DNA of 52,366 bases. Origin: Blattamonas nauphoetae. Lineage: Eukaryota > Preaxostyla > Oxymonadida. Where the stretch lies: the NCBI GenBank assembly GCA_033064195.1, contig JARBJD010000433.1, positions 1 through 52,366 on the forward strand, written 5' to 3'. How positions within the stretch are numbered: position 1 is the stretch's first letter; every line of letters starts with the position of its first letter. Below the pieces are notes generated by a model. That model was given only the letters and a program-made list of their open reading frames with translations, was not told the origin of the DNA and made no database searches. This document shows positions 1 through 12,049 of the stretch, one piece after another. The position numbers and the translations under genes are program-made.

Positions 1-3000
1 CCAGCCCTCTCGTCAGCGCTCGCATTCACTCTCAAACACATCGACGTTGCTGGACAGGTCAACTTGTCGTCTCCTCTCGAAGTGACCACAGCGACATTTT
101 CATCGTCCTCCGGAAAACAGACAGTCGCTCAATCTTCGGCAGGAACAGTGACGATGAACAAGATCGGCGACACTCTCTCTTTCGTCTCGTTGATGTTCTC
201 GCTCGATCATTCCAGTCTCATTTCGAGTCTCTTCCATGTCTCCACAGGAACTCTCTCGCTGACAGCATGTGACATCGGGACGCCAACCATGACCACTCTC
301 AACGAGATATGCCTCTCGCTGGCTGATGTCGCGGATGGTGCCTCACTCCAGTCTGACAGGATCGGTGTTCCAGAACGTGAAGTTCTCTCATCCTTCACTC
401 GGCACAGCCATCGTTCTCAGACTCGGCTCGTCCTTTTCATCCGACACTGCCTCGCTCTTCTCGTCTGTCTCTTCAAACGCAGCTGGTTCACTTGTCTTCG
501 TCGAATCAGCCGACATCTCGTCGACGGCCCAGTTGCCATCCTTCATCCCTCCTCAAAACAACAATGGAGCCTCTTCCAAGCCGCCTCTTCACAGACGAAG
601 AGAAGAAACGGTTTGTTGGGAAAGTTGATGGAAAGGACGCAGAGAGTCTCCTCTTCTTCTGGTTCCCGCACTCCGCGAATGATGCGACGTTGGATGTCGA
701 TGGGAATGGAGAAGACCATCCGAATTGTGGACTCCCGCAGCTTCCTTGTCGGACACTGGAAACAGGCTTTACCTCGCTCAAAGCTACGAAATCTGCCCTC
801 TTTCTGAACAGCCCAGACCGAATCAAAACTGTGTTGGCAACAGCCTTCGCCGAACAGACAATCAAATCGAAGAATGAGAAGCACGAAGTCACAATCGAGT
901 GCATGGGAGGTCTTACTGTGTCGACGAACCAGCAACTCATCCTGTACACCATCGCGTTTGTTTTTGAAGCGGGCAAACGAACCTCTCCGTTTGCTTCTGT
1001 GTCAGCCGGCTCACTCCAACTCATGTCTTGCTCATTCGGCACCGACACTCCAACTGCCCTCGGTTCGTCCCTTCTCCATGTGAAAGGAAGTGTAGAGGTT
1101 GAGAGTTCATCTTTTTCGAAGCTGAGCACGACTGACGAGAAGGGATTGATTTGGATGGAGCAGGCTAATCAGAACATTGTTTCGTTCGTCTCAACAACAA
1201 TCGCTTGTTGCACATCGTCATCCGCTCCTCTCATCTCGCTGACCCTTTCAAGCACCAGTCGGCAGGACAGTTGGGATTTTGATTTCAGCGGAATCTCGTT
1301 CACCGAACCGTCGTCCAACGATGCACCAACTGGGACACTCGTCTTCATCTCTGGCTCCTCCTTCGCCACACAGATTGTTCCGTCCCGCTTTCCACTCATC
1401 AACTCTGAGACAGATGAGAACAAGTTTTGGGGATTCGATTCATTGACTTCAGTTGATTCGTCGTTGCTTGTTTATTTGGTCGAGATTGGGAGTGAGGTTG
1501 ATGTGGATGGGAAGAAAGGGAAGGACATCGCCTACTGCGGTCATTTTGGAGTTGCTTGTCAAACGATTGGAAAGGGGATTGGAAGAGGAACAGCTGAACA
1601 CGCCTCGAAACAGATCAACATTCAAGACGCGACGAAGATGGACGAAAGGATCACTCCGAACTCAATCACTCTCTCGATTGTGGGTGAGACTGGACAACAA
1701 CCAATCTCGGTGTTGGAGGAGGGACAATTCGAAATCAAAAATGGAAAACTCGTCCTCTCATCGCTCTCCTTCGAAACAGATGTTGCCTCTTTCGCTCGCT
1801 CTCTGATCGCTCTCCACACAGCTGGCTCACTCACAATCACATCCTGCTCCTTCACATCGTTCTCCTCATCCACATCTCCCTCTGTCCTTTCCGCCACCAT
1901 CCAACCCACCCAGTCAGTCACTCTCTCCAACACATCCTTCATCTCCTGCAACTCCACAGCTTCCACACGCTCTGGTGTTCTTGATGTGACTCTCTCTGAA
2001 GGAAGCACGTTCACACTCACCCACTCCACCAAACCGTTCACTTCCTGCTCATCTCCGAAAGCAACAGCCAATCAGATCTTCATCTCGTCCCCGTCTCTGT
2101 CACCATCAGTGATCTCGTCGTGTCTTCAGTTTGTTTGGACAAAGACATCAACTTCGTTGGCAGACTTTGCTGGGAAAGAAGGAGATCATCCTGTTCCTGT
2201 CCCGCTCTTCCTCTATTTCTCGTCGCTCGGGGAAGAAGTGTTCATCTCGAACGATTCATGTGATGTGTCGGTTTGTGGATTCTCGGAGTATCCATGTGCT
2301 TCCCTCGCTGCTCTTCACTCGAGAATCGGAGACACACCAGACACAACAGTAACATTCAGAACATCCATCGACCATTCAGCCGAACTGACATTCACCGAAG
2401 ACACGACACTCGCTGGAAACGAGCAACATCTTGTCATCAAAGAAACATCGACATCGGAAACTCCCAACAGCCTGTTCACGATCAGAGCGAACATGTCAAT
2501 TGAGCAGCTGTTCGTCGAAATCCCTTCCACATTCCAGCATTCCTCTCTTCTGCAATGTCAATCAGGTTCACTTGAAATGTCGAACTGTTCTCTCACCCAA
2601 AAAGACTCCACACCCATCCCATCCACTCTGATCCAGATTCTCTCGGGTTCGAGTCTCAGCGTGAGCAAGACATTCTTCACTCGTGTCATCTCCTCGAACG
2701 AGAAGGCAGGTGTGATTTCTGCGATCATCACAGAATCCACATATTTCCTTCTCAACAACAACACATTCGCGTCCTGTTCCTGTTCAGGCCAAGCGAACGC
2801 GATCTTCCTCGAACTTGAGAACACAACCACAGTTCACGCCGACAGCTTCGATTATCTGATGACGAACCTCGTGCTCGACTCTTCTTCCTCCAACTCCGAC
2901 ACAGAAATCGAGATCGACGTGTTTGTTGTTGGGAACAATCTGGACAAGACGATGACATCAACGAAATGGGAGAACAGCTTCTCTCGCGAGAAGGGATCGT

Positions 3001-6000
3001 CGCTTTGGGGAGAGGACACAGCAACAGGCCTCAACATCTCTCTGCTTCCTTATCTGGTGGCTCTGGAAGGACCAGTTGAGATCGACGACGATGGAAAGGG
3101 ATTTGAGAAGTGTGGGCACTTCTTCCTGTTCTGCAACTCGCTCGAACTGGGACTGCGTCGAATGAAGGATGCATCTGTTGATACGATGAAAGTGATGGAG
3201 AGGATCACTGCAACGACTCAACTCGAACCGCAGTGCGATCTGTGCATTGAAGGGAACGATGAATCGTCAACACTGTCCTTCTCGTTGGATGGTTGCTTCA
3301 TCAATTCTCCAAAAGATGCCACTCCGTCCAAACTGTCCTTCTCGTCTCTCGCCATCATCGTCCCATCCGAATCGAGTCACCAATCTCTGTTCTCGTCACT
3401 CTCTGGCACGCTCTCGTTCACTTCCTGCACCATCACAGGATCCTCACCCAACCCCATCGCCTTCTCTCTGATCTCTCTCACAGCAGGCGACCTGATCTTT
3501 TCCTTCACCCACTCGAAATCAATGGTGCTCCAATCAACACCTCTGCTCGCCTCTTCTGGGTCGATCACGATGACCAACGACAACTTCACATCGATCAGTC
3601 GAGTGGATGGGTTGGGATGTGTTTTGGAGGCAGATTCGTCGGGATCGATTCTCGTTCAGCACAGCCTCTTCGTTTCGTGCATGTCGAACAGCACAACCAA
3701 TTGGATCCATCTTCTCGGAGCTGACGCGAACACACTGAACAAAGAGAACTGGGAAGGAACATTGAATGCATCCTCTCTCCGTTCGAGTGTCCTTCTCTCC
3801 ACATCGACACCGTCAGCTTCATCAGTCTCCGACATCGACCCTCACTCTCTCCTGTACGAATTCTATCCTCGCGTTGAGCATCGGATCGTCGTTCAGAAGG
3901 ATTCAACGAACGAAGATCATGCACTCTGTGGAAGCCCTGAGCTTCCTTGTTTGTCTGTAGACACTTCGGTTGGATTGACGAAAGTTCGGACAGTGGAGAT
4001 CAATGGAGAAGGAGAAGTGAAGACGCAGATGAGGATGGATGGAGACTTCCTGACGATCGAGGGCCACAAGAAACGGGGAGTGGTGAAGATGGTTGGGAAG
4101 GGACAGATTGTGAACAACGTGTTCGACGATCCAGACACTCTCCTTCTCTCGTTCGTCAGTCTCGATCTGTCGCGGTCGACACTGGAAGAAGGAGGGATTG
4201 TTGTGAACGAGAACGGAGAAGTGAAACTGGACTCGAACACTGTCTCCTCCCTCTCCACGATCCGATCATCTCTCGTCCAGCTGACAGGCGGCCAAGCTGT
4301 TGTTCTCAACCTGACTCTGTCTGGTCTCTCGTTCTCGAGAACTGTGTTCGACTTCTCGTCATTTGATTCTGTTTCGCTGTTCGAAGTCTCAACGACGAAC
4401 TGTTCGATTGAGAAGTTTGTGAAAGCTGCAGAAGGAACGCGCTTCTCTCTCAAATCGAGCTCGTTCGTCGGAAGCAACACATCTCCCTCAGAAAATGAAG
4501 AGAAAGAGGAAGACTTGCAGGAGAATGTCTGCGACTGGCCAGACTCGTTCGTGTTTCTGATCAACACCACGTCTTCCTTCGAGAGTGTCAAGTTCACACA
4601 CCACACACAGGGAGCTGTGAAAGTGGATGGAGGTTCACTGACAGTTGAAGGAAGCATCTTTCACGACAACGCTGTTGTTAATTCGTCGTTCCCTTCAGTG
4701 CGTCGGAACATCCACTGCGTGTCTGGTGAGCTGACGATGGAAACACTGAGTGGGGGAGACGGGACAAAGGATTTCCCTTCAGCGTGGATCAAAGTTGAGG
4801 AAGGATGCGAATTCTCGTCGCTGATTGTCGATGCCCACGCTCCTCTCTTCGTCCCAACACTCCTTCCGTCTCTGAGCAAGGTTGAGACGAACAAGAAGAC
4901 AGCGCAGAAGACAGTGAAACTTGCTGGGAAACTGCTGATTCCGTGTGGTCTCTCACTGGAAGTGTTCGAGTGGAACGAGAGATCCAAAACAGAAACAGAC
5001 AAATCGACAGAAATCTCCCTCGCCACTGCCAACATCCAAAACTGGAACGAGACATCGCTGGAACTCATTCTGAACGAATCGTCTCTCTCCAACACTCTCA
5101 GCGTCGAACACGAATGGCAACTGCGTCTGGTCTTTGGCGATGGTGTGGCTGAAACGGAATGGATCACTGTGAAGCAAAGCCGAGCAGCAGAGAAGAAAGC
5201 TCAAACGACTGAAGCGATGAAGGTTCTGCTTCCCATCGTGATCTCTGTCATCGCTGCACTTGCTCTCTTCACTATCATCGTGTGCGTGCTGTGTTGTCGT
5301 CGGAAAGCAAAGCAATCGGAAGAGAAGCAGAATCTGCTGAATCAGCAAGAGTTGGACCACGTCGAGGTGAAAGTGGATGTCGAAGAGTCGATGAACATGA
5401 TGGTCGACAGATTCTCCAACAACTTCCCTCCCAAGACTCTCAGTGAGTCGAAATTGGAAAATGCAGGCTTCACTGGCAATGCCAACCTCACCAAAAAAGA
5501 AGACGAGGAAGGTGAGGAAGAGCCTCACAAGACAGCGCAGTTTCTGTGCGAGGCAATGAAATGCGATGGGTCGTTCGAGATGTGTGTTGTGGACACGCGC
5601 CACTCACTCCACACTCGAATCCACAAACCAGCTCCGAATGCCCCTCCTCTGCCTCGCTTCCAGATTGCGTTTGAGATTATTGAGGGTCTGAAGCGGATGT
5701 CGAAGGAGGACACTCTTCAGCGATTCCTGAGCAAGTTGAATCCGCACAGGATCTTGCTCGGAACAGAGGACCAAGTTTTTCTGAAGGTGGAAGAGACAGC
5801 CGCTGTGCCTCCCGACAAACACCCACTCCACCCACCCAACGCGAACGAACCCCACCCAACACCACATCGCCATCACCTTGACGCAATCAGTTCGTACGAC
5901 AACGACAATCTGCAGCGATGGGTGGCGCCTGAACTGGGCGAGACAGACAAGACGAGAGACACTGCGGAAGGGAGGAGCAAGGAGGATCTTGTGAAAGCGT

Positions 6001-6308
6001 CGGTTTTTAGCTTGGGCCTTGTCCTGTTGGAGATGGAGACAGGGATCGTTCCGTTTGGAGAGATCGATGGGATCAACGCGCAACGTCAGCTGGGAACAGG
6101 AACAAGGCCAAACATGACCGACGTGGGAGCAGAAATGAAGGATCTGATTTCGGAATGTCTCGACGTCGACAAGACAGCTCGGCCAACACTCTCGACAGTT
6201 GAGGAAAGGCTGATTGAGATTGGTCAGAAAACAGAACAGCTGACAAGTGGTGAAGCGGAGTCGATTCAGGACCAGCTGAAGAAGAGGACAGCAGCAGCTC
6301 CGATTTGA
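1..6308 (+). CDS. Gene A (3' part): beta-helix surface receptor with transmembrane segment and cytoplasmic pseudokinase
   Basis: The gene enters from the left edge and ends at the TGA at 6306-6308. Seen: a Ser/Thr-rich ectodomain of short beta-strand repeats (pectin-lyase-like helix), with cysteine-pair module heads (CG, six residues, C, x, S/T, L/I) near 725, 1535, 2275, 3110 and 3925; one membrane segment at about 5221-5305 (LLPIVISVIAALALFTIIV) followed by CCRRK; an acidic juxtamembrane stretch; then a kinase C-lobe-like region at about 5640-6270 with APE (RWVAPELGE), a helix-F-like FSLGLVLLEM and the conserved Arg (ARPT). The HRD position reads LSK and no DFG is visible, and no ATP-binding N-lobe with a VAIK lysine can be recognised, so it is probably a pseudokinase. 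Likely a type I plasma-membrane protein. Compared with the paralogue at 41545-47258 (-), the reading frame changes twice, near 350 and near 547, each by one extra C; the longest single open frame starts near 492. These could be sequence errors or early decay. The upstream part, estimated from A' as about 4.8 kb, lies outside. Confidence 0.85.
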
Positions 6309-6925
6309 CCGCATTCATCGAACTCTCTCAGCGATGATTCACAGATGGACGAATCAGATCCTTACCATCTCGTCGGTGTCGCTGGTGATCACGAGTCTGG
6401 TCCATCACACACATCAACCAGCCTCGTCCTATTCACAGCTTCCTCTCTCTTTCTTTCAGATCGATTTCAGTCGTTCCACACGTCATGAACTTTTTTCAGT
6501 TGATTCATCACAATTCAAATCTTCTTTTCTCCCGATTCATCATCGAACACCGTTCTCCCACAATCAGATACTCAACGAACACATTGTCTGATTGTTCTGC
6601 TGAACACTCACTTTCGGTCAACCATTTCATCACTCTTCTGTTTTCTTCCACCAACCTCATCTTCACAACAGTTCTCGTCAGCATTCTTGTCGCTGGCTGT
6701 GTTCCTCTCTCCTCGTCTCGGGAAGAGAGTGGCGTGGTCAGACGTGAGCGTGTCTCGACTGACTCTGTTTTGTGTTGCTTCTGGTTCTCTTCAACTGATT
6801 CAGTCTGTCTCTCCAGTTCAACACACATCATTCATTTCATCATCTCTTCACACAACTCACATCTCATCATCTCGGAAACCAACAAATCACTCATCTCTCA
6901 TTTCGTCGCAGTCTTTCCTTCTTTT
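1..6925 (+). repeat. Large inverted duplication, left arm (gene A and 3' flank)
   Basis: Pairs with 36699 to about 47085 on the minus strand once MULE-2 is removed. Similarity covers coding and about 600 bp of flanking DNA, and continues past the left edge of the window. Confidence 0.88.
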
Positions 6926-7227
6926 CTTCTTCTTTTAGCTCCACTTCGCATCACCATTTTTCTTTCGAGGCTTTTCTTTCGTTTGGAGGATTGTTCTGTT
7001 GTGAATCGATAGACTCTTGGAATACAAGAGACTCTGAACCATATCACGGACTTAATTCGGTGAACCGCATCAAACTTAGAGAGTGAGTATCACCTTGTTG
7101 TTTCAATCTCGATGAAAGTCCATTCTTGTGATCGACCCACAAATTTCATTTTCAACTTGTCGATCTTCAATACTGCGATACATCGCGATTGAGACTGTTG
7201 GAGACGACCATTCAACTTGAATTCCCC
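6309..7227 (+). other. Gene A 3' flank and gene B upstream region, no convincing gene
   Basis: T- and TC-rich DNA. From the stop to about 6925 it aligns by eye with the reverse complement of 36699-37401, downstream of pseudogene A'. The open frames here do not keep phase between the two copies, so I read this as 3' UTR and flank. The last 300 bases have no recognised feature. Confidence 0.6.
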
Positions 7228-7261
7228 ATGTCAACCACGTCAGGCCCACTAAGTCTGCCAA

Positions 7262-10177
7262 ATGATAAGAATGAAACTGAAGTCGAAATTGTCTGTTCCA
7301 TCTCTGAAAGTCACTCCTCTTTATTTGTGGTTCATTATAATCCTACAGATCAGTCTCTTGGAGTCCCTTGTTGTCAGAATCTCTACGAATCCATTGGATG
7401 GCCTCTCAAATCCACAAACTTCACCACATTCTTCTGATTTAAACAACGATTTTGACAATATTTTATTACGTGTCAGCGATGCTAGCATATCACAGGATGT
7501 GAGATGTGAGGTTTGATTCTTGTTTATTGATCTTTTGAAGGTTCTACGTCGACTTGGCGAAATCCTTCGATCGAACAAGTCATCTGTGCATCTGTCAAAG
7601 TCAACATTCATCAACTTGCCCTACGATGGCATGTTCTACTCCATTGTGGAGGATAGTGAGATGATAGTGAGTACTACTGTGTCTGACTCGAAACTGATTT
7701 TGGCTCGTGACGAACCGTCACTATTGATGTTCCTCCAGTTCCTGAATCAACTTCACGATGTTCATCTCTCTCAACGACATGTGGACACAAATGCTGCTTT
7801 TCTTCCCTTCATTCCATGTCTTCCACAATTGGCACTTCTGACACTCTGCTCAAACTCTGAAATAGCGAAATATGCTCACTCGTTGCTTCAGAAAGTTACA
7901 CCATTGGATGAGAATGAACTACATGTCATTCTATTTCGCACTGGAGTCAAGGCACATCTGGCGGAACTGTCGATGAATTGGCTGGTGGATCTGGACGACG
8001 ACACATGTTTTGTTGAAGCATGCCAACTTGTTCTGGACAAGTTCAAGATTGCTGTGAGGATGAGTGAGCGGGATAGAAAGCAGAACAACCGATCTTGCCA
8101 TTCTGCGTTCCTCCGAGATCTTCTCCACGCCAAACTCTCCCTCCTCCTCATCTCGTCACTTTCGGTTCGTCTGGACCAACAAACCCTTTCATTGACACCA
8201 TCTGCCTCTCTTTCACTTCCCTCCAAAGCACACTTGCTCGACGCGATGATGGTTGCCCTCCACAGTGCCCAGCACATGTTCAGCCATTCATCCGTCAAAC
8301 CGCATCACCTCCACACTGTCACGTCCATTCTCAAACAATTGTGGACATTCATCCTTCGCTATTACCCACTCTTCCCACAACACGGACAGGTGTCGCTGGA
8401 ACACAATTTCTCGCATCCGTTCAACTTGGGCGGCAATTCTGGCCAGCGCATGGACACCGAAATGGTGAATGTCTTCTTCGACACTTTCCTTTTCAAAAGT
8501 GTGGACACGCCGATTTGGTTGGCACGGCAGATTCAGAGAATCATGATGGGTCCTCTCGCTCATGCGGATTATGTTTATATCCGAGCTGACGACCTCGATC
8601 CGAAGATGCAAGTCCAGTCGTTAGTGGACCAATGGCTTGGAGAATTTGATGTTTCGGAGGATTCAGAGCGAGACAACGAGTGCCTTGTTCGATTGTGGGC
8701 ACTTGGCTCGTGTGAAACGCTGGTGTACTTCCGCCAACGGCTGCCAACACTGAAAATGAGACGAATGCTGACCGATCCGACCAACCCGAACGCTCGCTGG
8801 TTCATCTGCAACATGATCGATGGACTGTTCAGTTTCTCCCACTCAGAATTGGAATATTTCTCTCACGATCCCTTCTTCAGTGATCTGACTGAACCGCTTT
8901 GGAATATTGTGACTGATCTATATCACCCTGACTTATCCCAACAAGCAATGAAGGCGTTCTATCACTTTCTGAGCCATTTCAAACAAGAGAGAGGACGCAA
9001 TCGGATTGCGATTAACCCTTTGTTTAGGAACATGGCTGAAGGATTGCCGATGCTGCTGGCGTCAGTGTTTGTGAACGCGAAGGACGAACAGAAGTCGAAA
9101 GGAAGAGAAGAAGTGAAGTTTGATGAGAAGAAGTTGTGGGGCGGGTGTTTTGTGGATGCGAGCCGCCTTGTGATCATCATGACGAGATATCTGGTTGACA
9201 CCGACGCTGCTGTCCTCCTCCTCACTCTCTTCAAGCTGATCAAGTCCTTTCGTTCACCCTCACTCGAAGACACAATCCAACGCATCAATTTGGCCAGATA
9301 TCAATCGCCGAACGACATCAGCCCACTTTTCACAACCATCCCTCTCGCTCTGACGGAACTGGCCGAGATTCCACCAACGATCACCGACTTGATGGACTCA
9401 TTTATCGAGTCACATATGTCCTCCATTCTGAACTTCACCCTATATCGATATCCAGACCCTCTCTTTCTGTCCACGAAGTTTCTGGAAATGCTTCCAGTGT
9501 CGATTGCTGTGGACGTCAAACTGAACGTGTGGTTTTCGTGTCTCCCACAATTCGCAGCGATTCACAAGTTGAAGACGACACCGTTCACATTGCTGGATAT
9601 GGAGAAGTCGTTCATCTACCATACTCTGTCACATCGATTCCCAGCTGCTGTTGGAATGGGACTGATTGTGGTTCTGGCTCTGCTTCCCAAAATGAAACCG
9701 AGAAAGAGATATGGACCACCTTGGCTCCTCTCAGCGATCGATGTGGTGGACAGATCTGCTGAACTGAGTGATGTCGTTGTCTCGCTTTCTTCATCAGCAG
9801 AAGTGATGTGGTTTTGTGCCCATCTCGCTGTTCACCTGATGGAACAGGATGCTCAACAGGACTTTTGGCTGATCAGTGCTTCAAACACACAAGCCACCAT
9901 CACTCTCCCAATCCCGAAACGAATCAATGAAATGGGATTGCTGTCGACAACAACGGAGTGGATACACGCACTGATTGAGGAAGGAGTGGAAGATGTGAGC
10001 GAGACCCACAAGTCTAAAAGTGCGGTGTCAATGCGAATGGAATCCGGAGTGAACAGTTCCTTCCAGTTCAGGTCTTCGTATCAAAACCGTCATTCGTATC
10101 GGTCTCGTCCTTCGATCGATCCGGGATTCACAGACGATGATGAGCAAATCATTATTGACTCTTTGTTTGATTTCTAA
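7262..10177 (+). CDS. Gene B: large helical protein of unknown function, probably ARM/HEAT-like
   Basis: A continuous frame from 7517 to the TAA at 10175-10177 encodes about 885 residues, rich in Leu and amphipathic helix-like stretches, with no signal peptide, no clear membrane segment and no enzyme motif that I recognise. The texture suggests an alpha-solenoid, but this is inference. The C-terminus is polar, with an Arg/Ser-rich segment and an acidic end. The start is uncertain: the same frame is open upstream from an ATG at 7262 if a 42-bp intron (7499-7540) holding the only in-frame stop is removed; an ATG at 7228 in another frame opens a 69-codon stretch that also looks protein-like; the first in-frame ATG of the long frame is at 7631. 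It converges on gene C, leaving 265 bp between stops. Function unknown. Confidence 0.7.
7499..7540 (+). other. Candidate short intron in gene B
   Basis: GTGAGA at the 5' end and TTGAAG at the 3' end bound 42 bp containing the in-frame TGA at 7514-7516. Removing it joins GAT to GTT in phase and connects the frame from 7262 with the long frame. This is supported only by phase and splice-like ends. Confidence 0.35.
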
Positions 10178-10312
10178 TTGTGAAAGGGTGTTTGTGCCTC
10201 TTTCATCAGGTTTCTTCTGACCAATTATTGTTCAAATGAATAAGTTCGTCTCCCCATAGACAACATCTCATTCAGAAGGAAGCATTGGTTGTCCCTTTTG
10301 TCAAAGCACAAT

Positions 10313-10318
10313 AATAAA
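10313..10318 (+). terminator. Candidate polyadenylation signal of gene B
   Basis: AATAAA in an A/T-rich run 136 bp after the gene B stop, within the convergent interval before gene C's stop. Confidence 0.4.
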
Positions 10319-10442
10319 TAATAAACACGAAATGAAACTAGTGGTGAAGCATATTGTTAAATCACATCAATAACAGACTAACACTAAAGTATTTTGGAAC
10401 TATGAGAGTAAGACTTAGACTGGAGTTGAAAAGAAAGAGAAA

Positions 10443-12049
10443 TCAAAGTTCGTCGCGTGAATTCTGATGAGTCGAGCTTTGTGCTTGGATTTCAGAAAGA
10501 ATGACAGTGCAGTGCTTGAACACTGTTCGTCGACGAATTACGATTGGAAGACCTGCCCAATATTCGATCAGCACGCCTCCCTTTGTGTTCGTCTGGGCAA
10601 ATTCCGAGAAGAGAGAGTCCTCAAACAGAACAGACACATGCGGGGAGTGGAGTGAAAAGTGCATGAAAGAAGAAGGGAGGGATGTTGATTGGGAAGAAAG
10701 AAACTTGCATCGGATCACGCTGACTGTGCTGACAGAATGAGAAGGGTGGGCGAAGACGGTGACATGAATAATCGACGCTGCGGATGAACTTGGGATCTTC
10801 CAACACTCTTCGAAAGTCGTGTCTTCTATCGACAGCTCGGCTTGCTTCGTTGAGATCGTCAGAAGCGATCCAGCTGACTCTGATTGGGTCCCACACTGAG
10901 TATTTGTTGAGTGCGAGAATGTGCAGTCGAAGATTTGGCAGTGAGACAACGGCGAGGATGAGGAGAAGACAAGGAGAGCGGAATTCGTGGTTGATGTTCG
11001 AGAGATCTCACTCTCAACAATTGAACAGAGAAGCGGTTTTGCCTCTGAAACGGCAACGATCAGACTAACATCTTCAGACATCTCAATCTGCGAAATGCGG
11101 ACCTGTTCCAACGACAACGACCCACCAACAATCCAGCAGAGTCCCAGATTCACATTTTGGCTCGACGATTGTGAAACGACAATGTTGGAAAAGAGGGCAG
11201 TTCCAGAACCGAAGATCAGCGAGACAGGACGAGCAGCGGTCGTCGGAGAAGCGAATGTTGGGAGGAGGAGAGTCAGATCAGAGAGCGTCACACTTCCTCC
11301 CTCAACATTCACAATACCAGATCCTTCACTGTCTTTCTCCAAGTCGTCCTCAACCACAAGTCGAGGCCTTCCGATGCCAGCTGTGATCAGCAGAGACTCA
11401 CTCCCCACACAAACACATCCTCCGAATCCAGTTTGGTCAATCAATGGCACAGCAACTGTTTCTGATGAATCTTTGCGCATCAGTCCAACTTTGAATCCGA
11501 TTGAGATTGTTCGACACGGGGCAGACTCGTCTCCACACGAGGCCAGATCATCGATTCCACTGCCTCCAACAAACACGTTCGAGATTGCACGAGGGAACAG
11601 GATGTCGACGAGAGAATAAACAGTTGATTCGTCAGAATCTGCAACCATCACTCCATTCCGATCCGACGAGCGAGACAATGTCCCTTCCCACGACGATACT
11701 TCGCTCGTCATCGCGTTCAGACCTTTCAACAGAATCCAGTTCGTTGTCGACTCGCTTCGGCAGTTCTCGAATGTCGTGTGGAGGATCTTGATCACAGTGG
11801 AGACCGAGATGTTCGCTTCGATCACACTTCCCAATCCCGTCGAGCGAGAGATCGAGCTGAAACGGCAGCCATCCACCAAAACATCACTCCACGACTCGAT
11901 CAGAGCAACTCCCGAGAGAGAGACAGAAGAGATATTCACGTTCGTCAATGTGAGAGGAGCAGTGGAGTGGATCATTTGTGATGAGAACACGTTCGCTGCG
12001 TCAGATGACACGAAGGAGAGAGAGGAGAGAGTGAGAGATCCTTCCTTGA
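10443..12049 (-). repeat. C/D shared terminal block, copy in gene C
   Basis: This block aligns almost without gaps to 17478-19080. By eye about nine residues in ten agree, including silent positions over long runs. The match stops abruptly at GTGAGAGATCC (+ strand, near 12049): beyond it C continues with module 3 sequence, D with module 7. This points to recent unequal recombination or gene conversion. Confidence 0.85.

Noticed and set aside
6485-7012. 175-codon frame after gene A
   Set aside because: Ser/Phe/Leu-rich translation of T-rich flank, and the frame is not kept in the inverted copy at 36680-37130.
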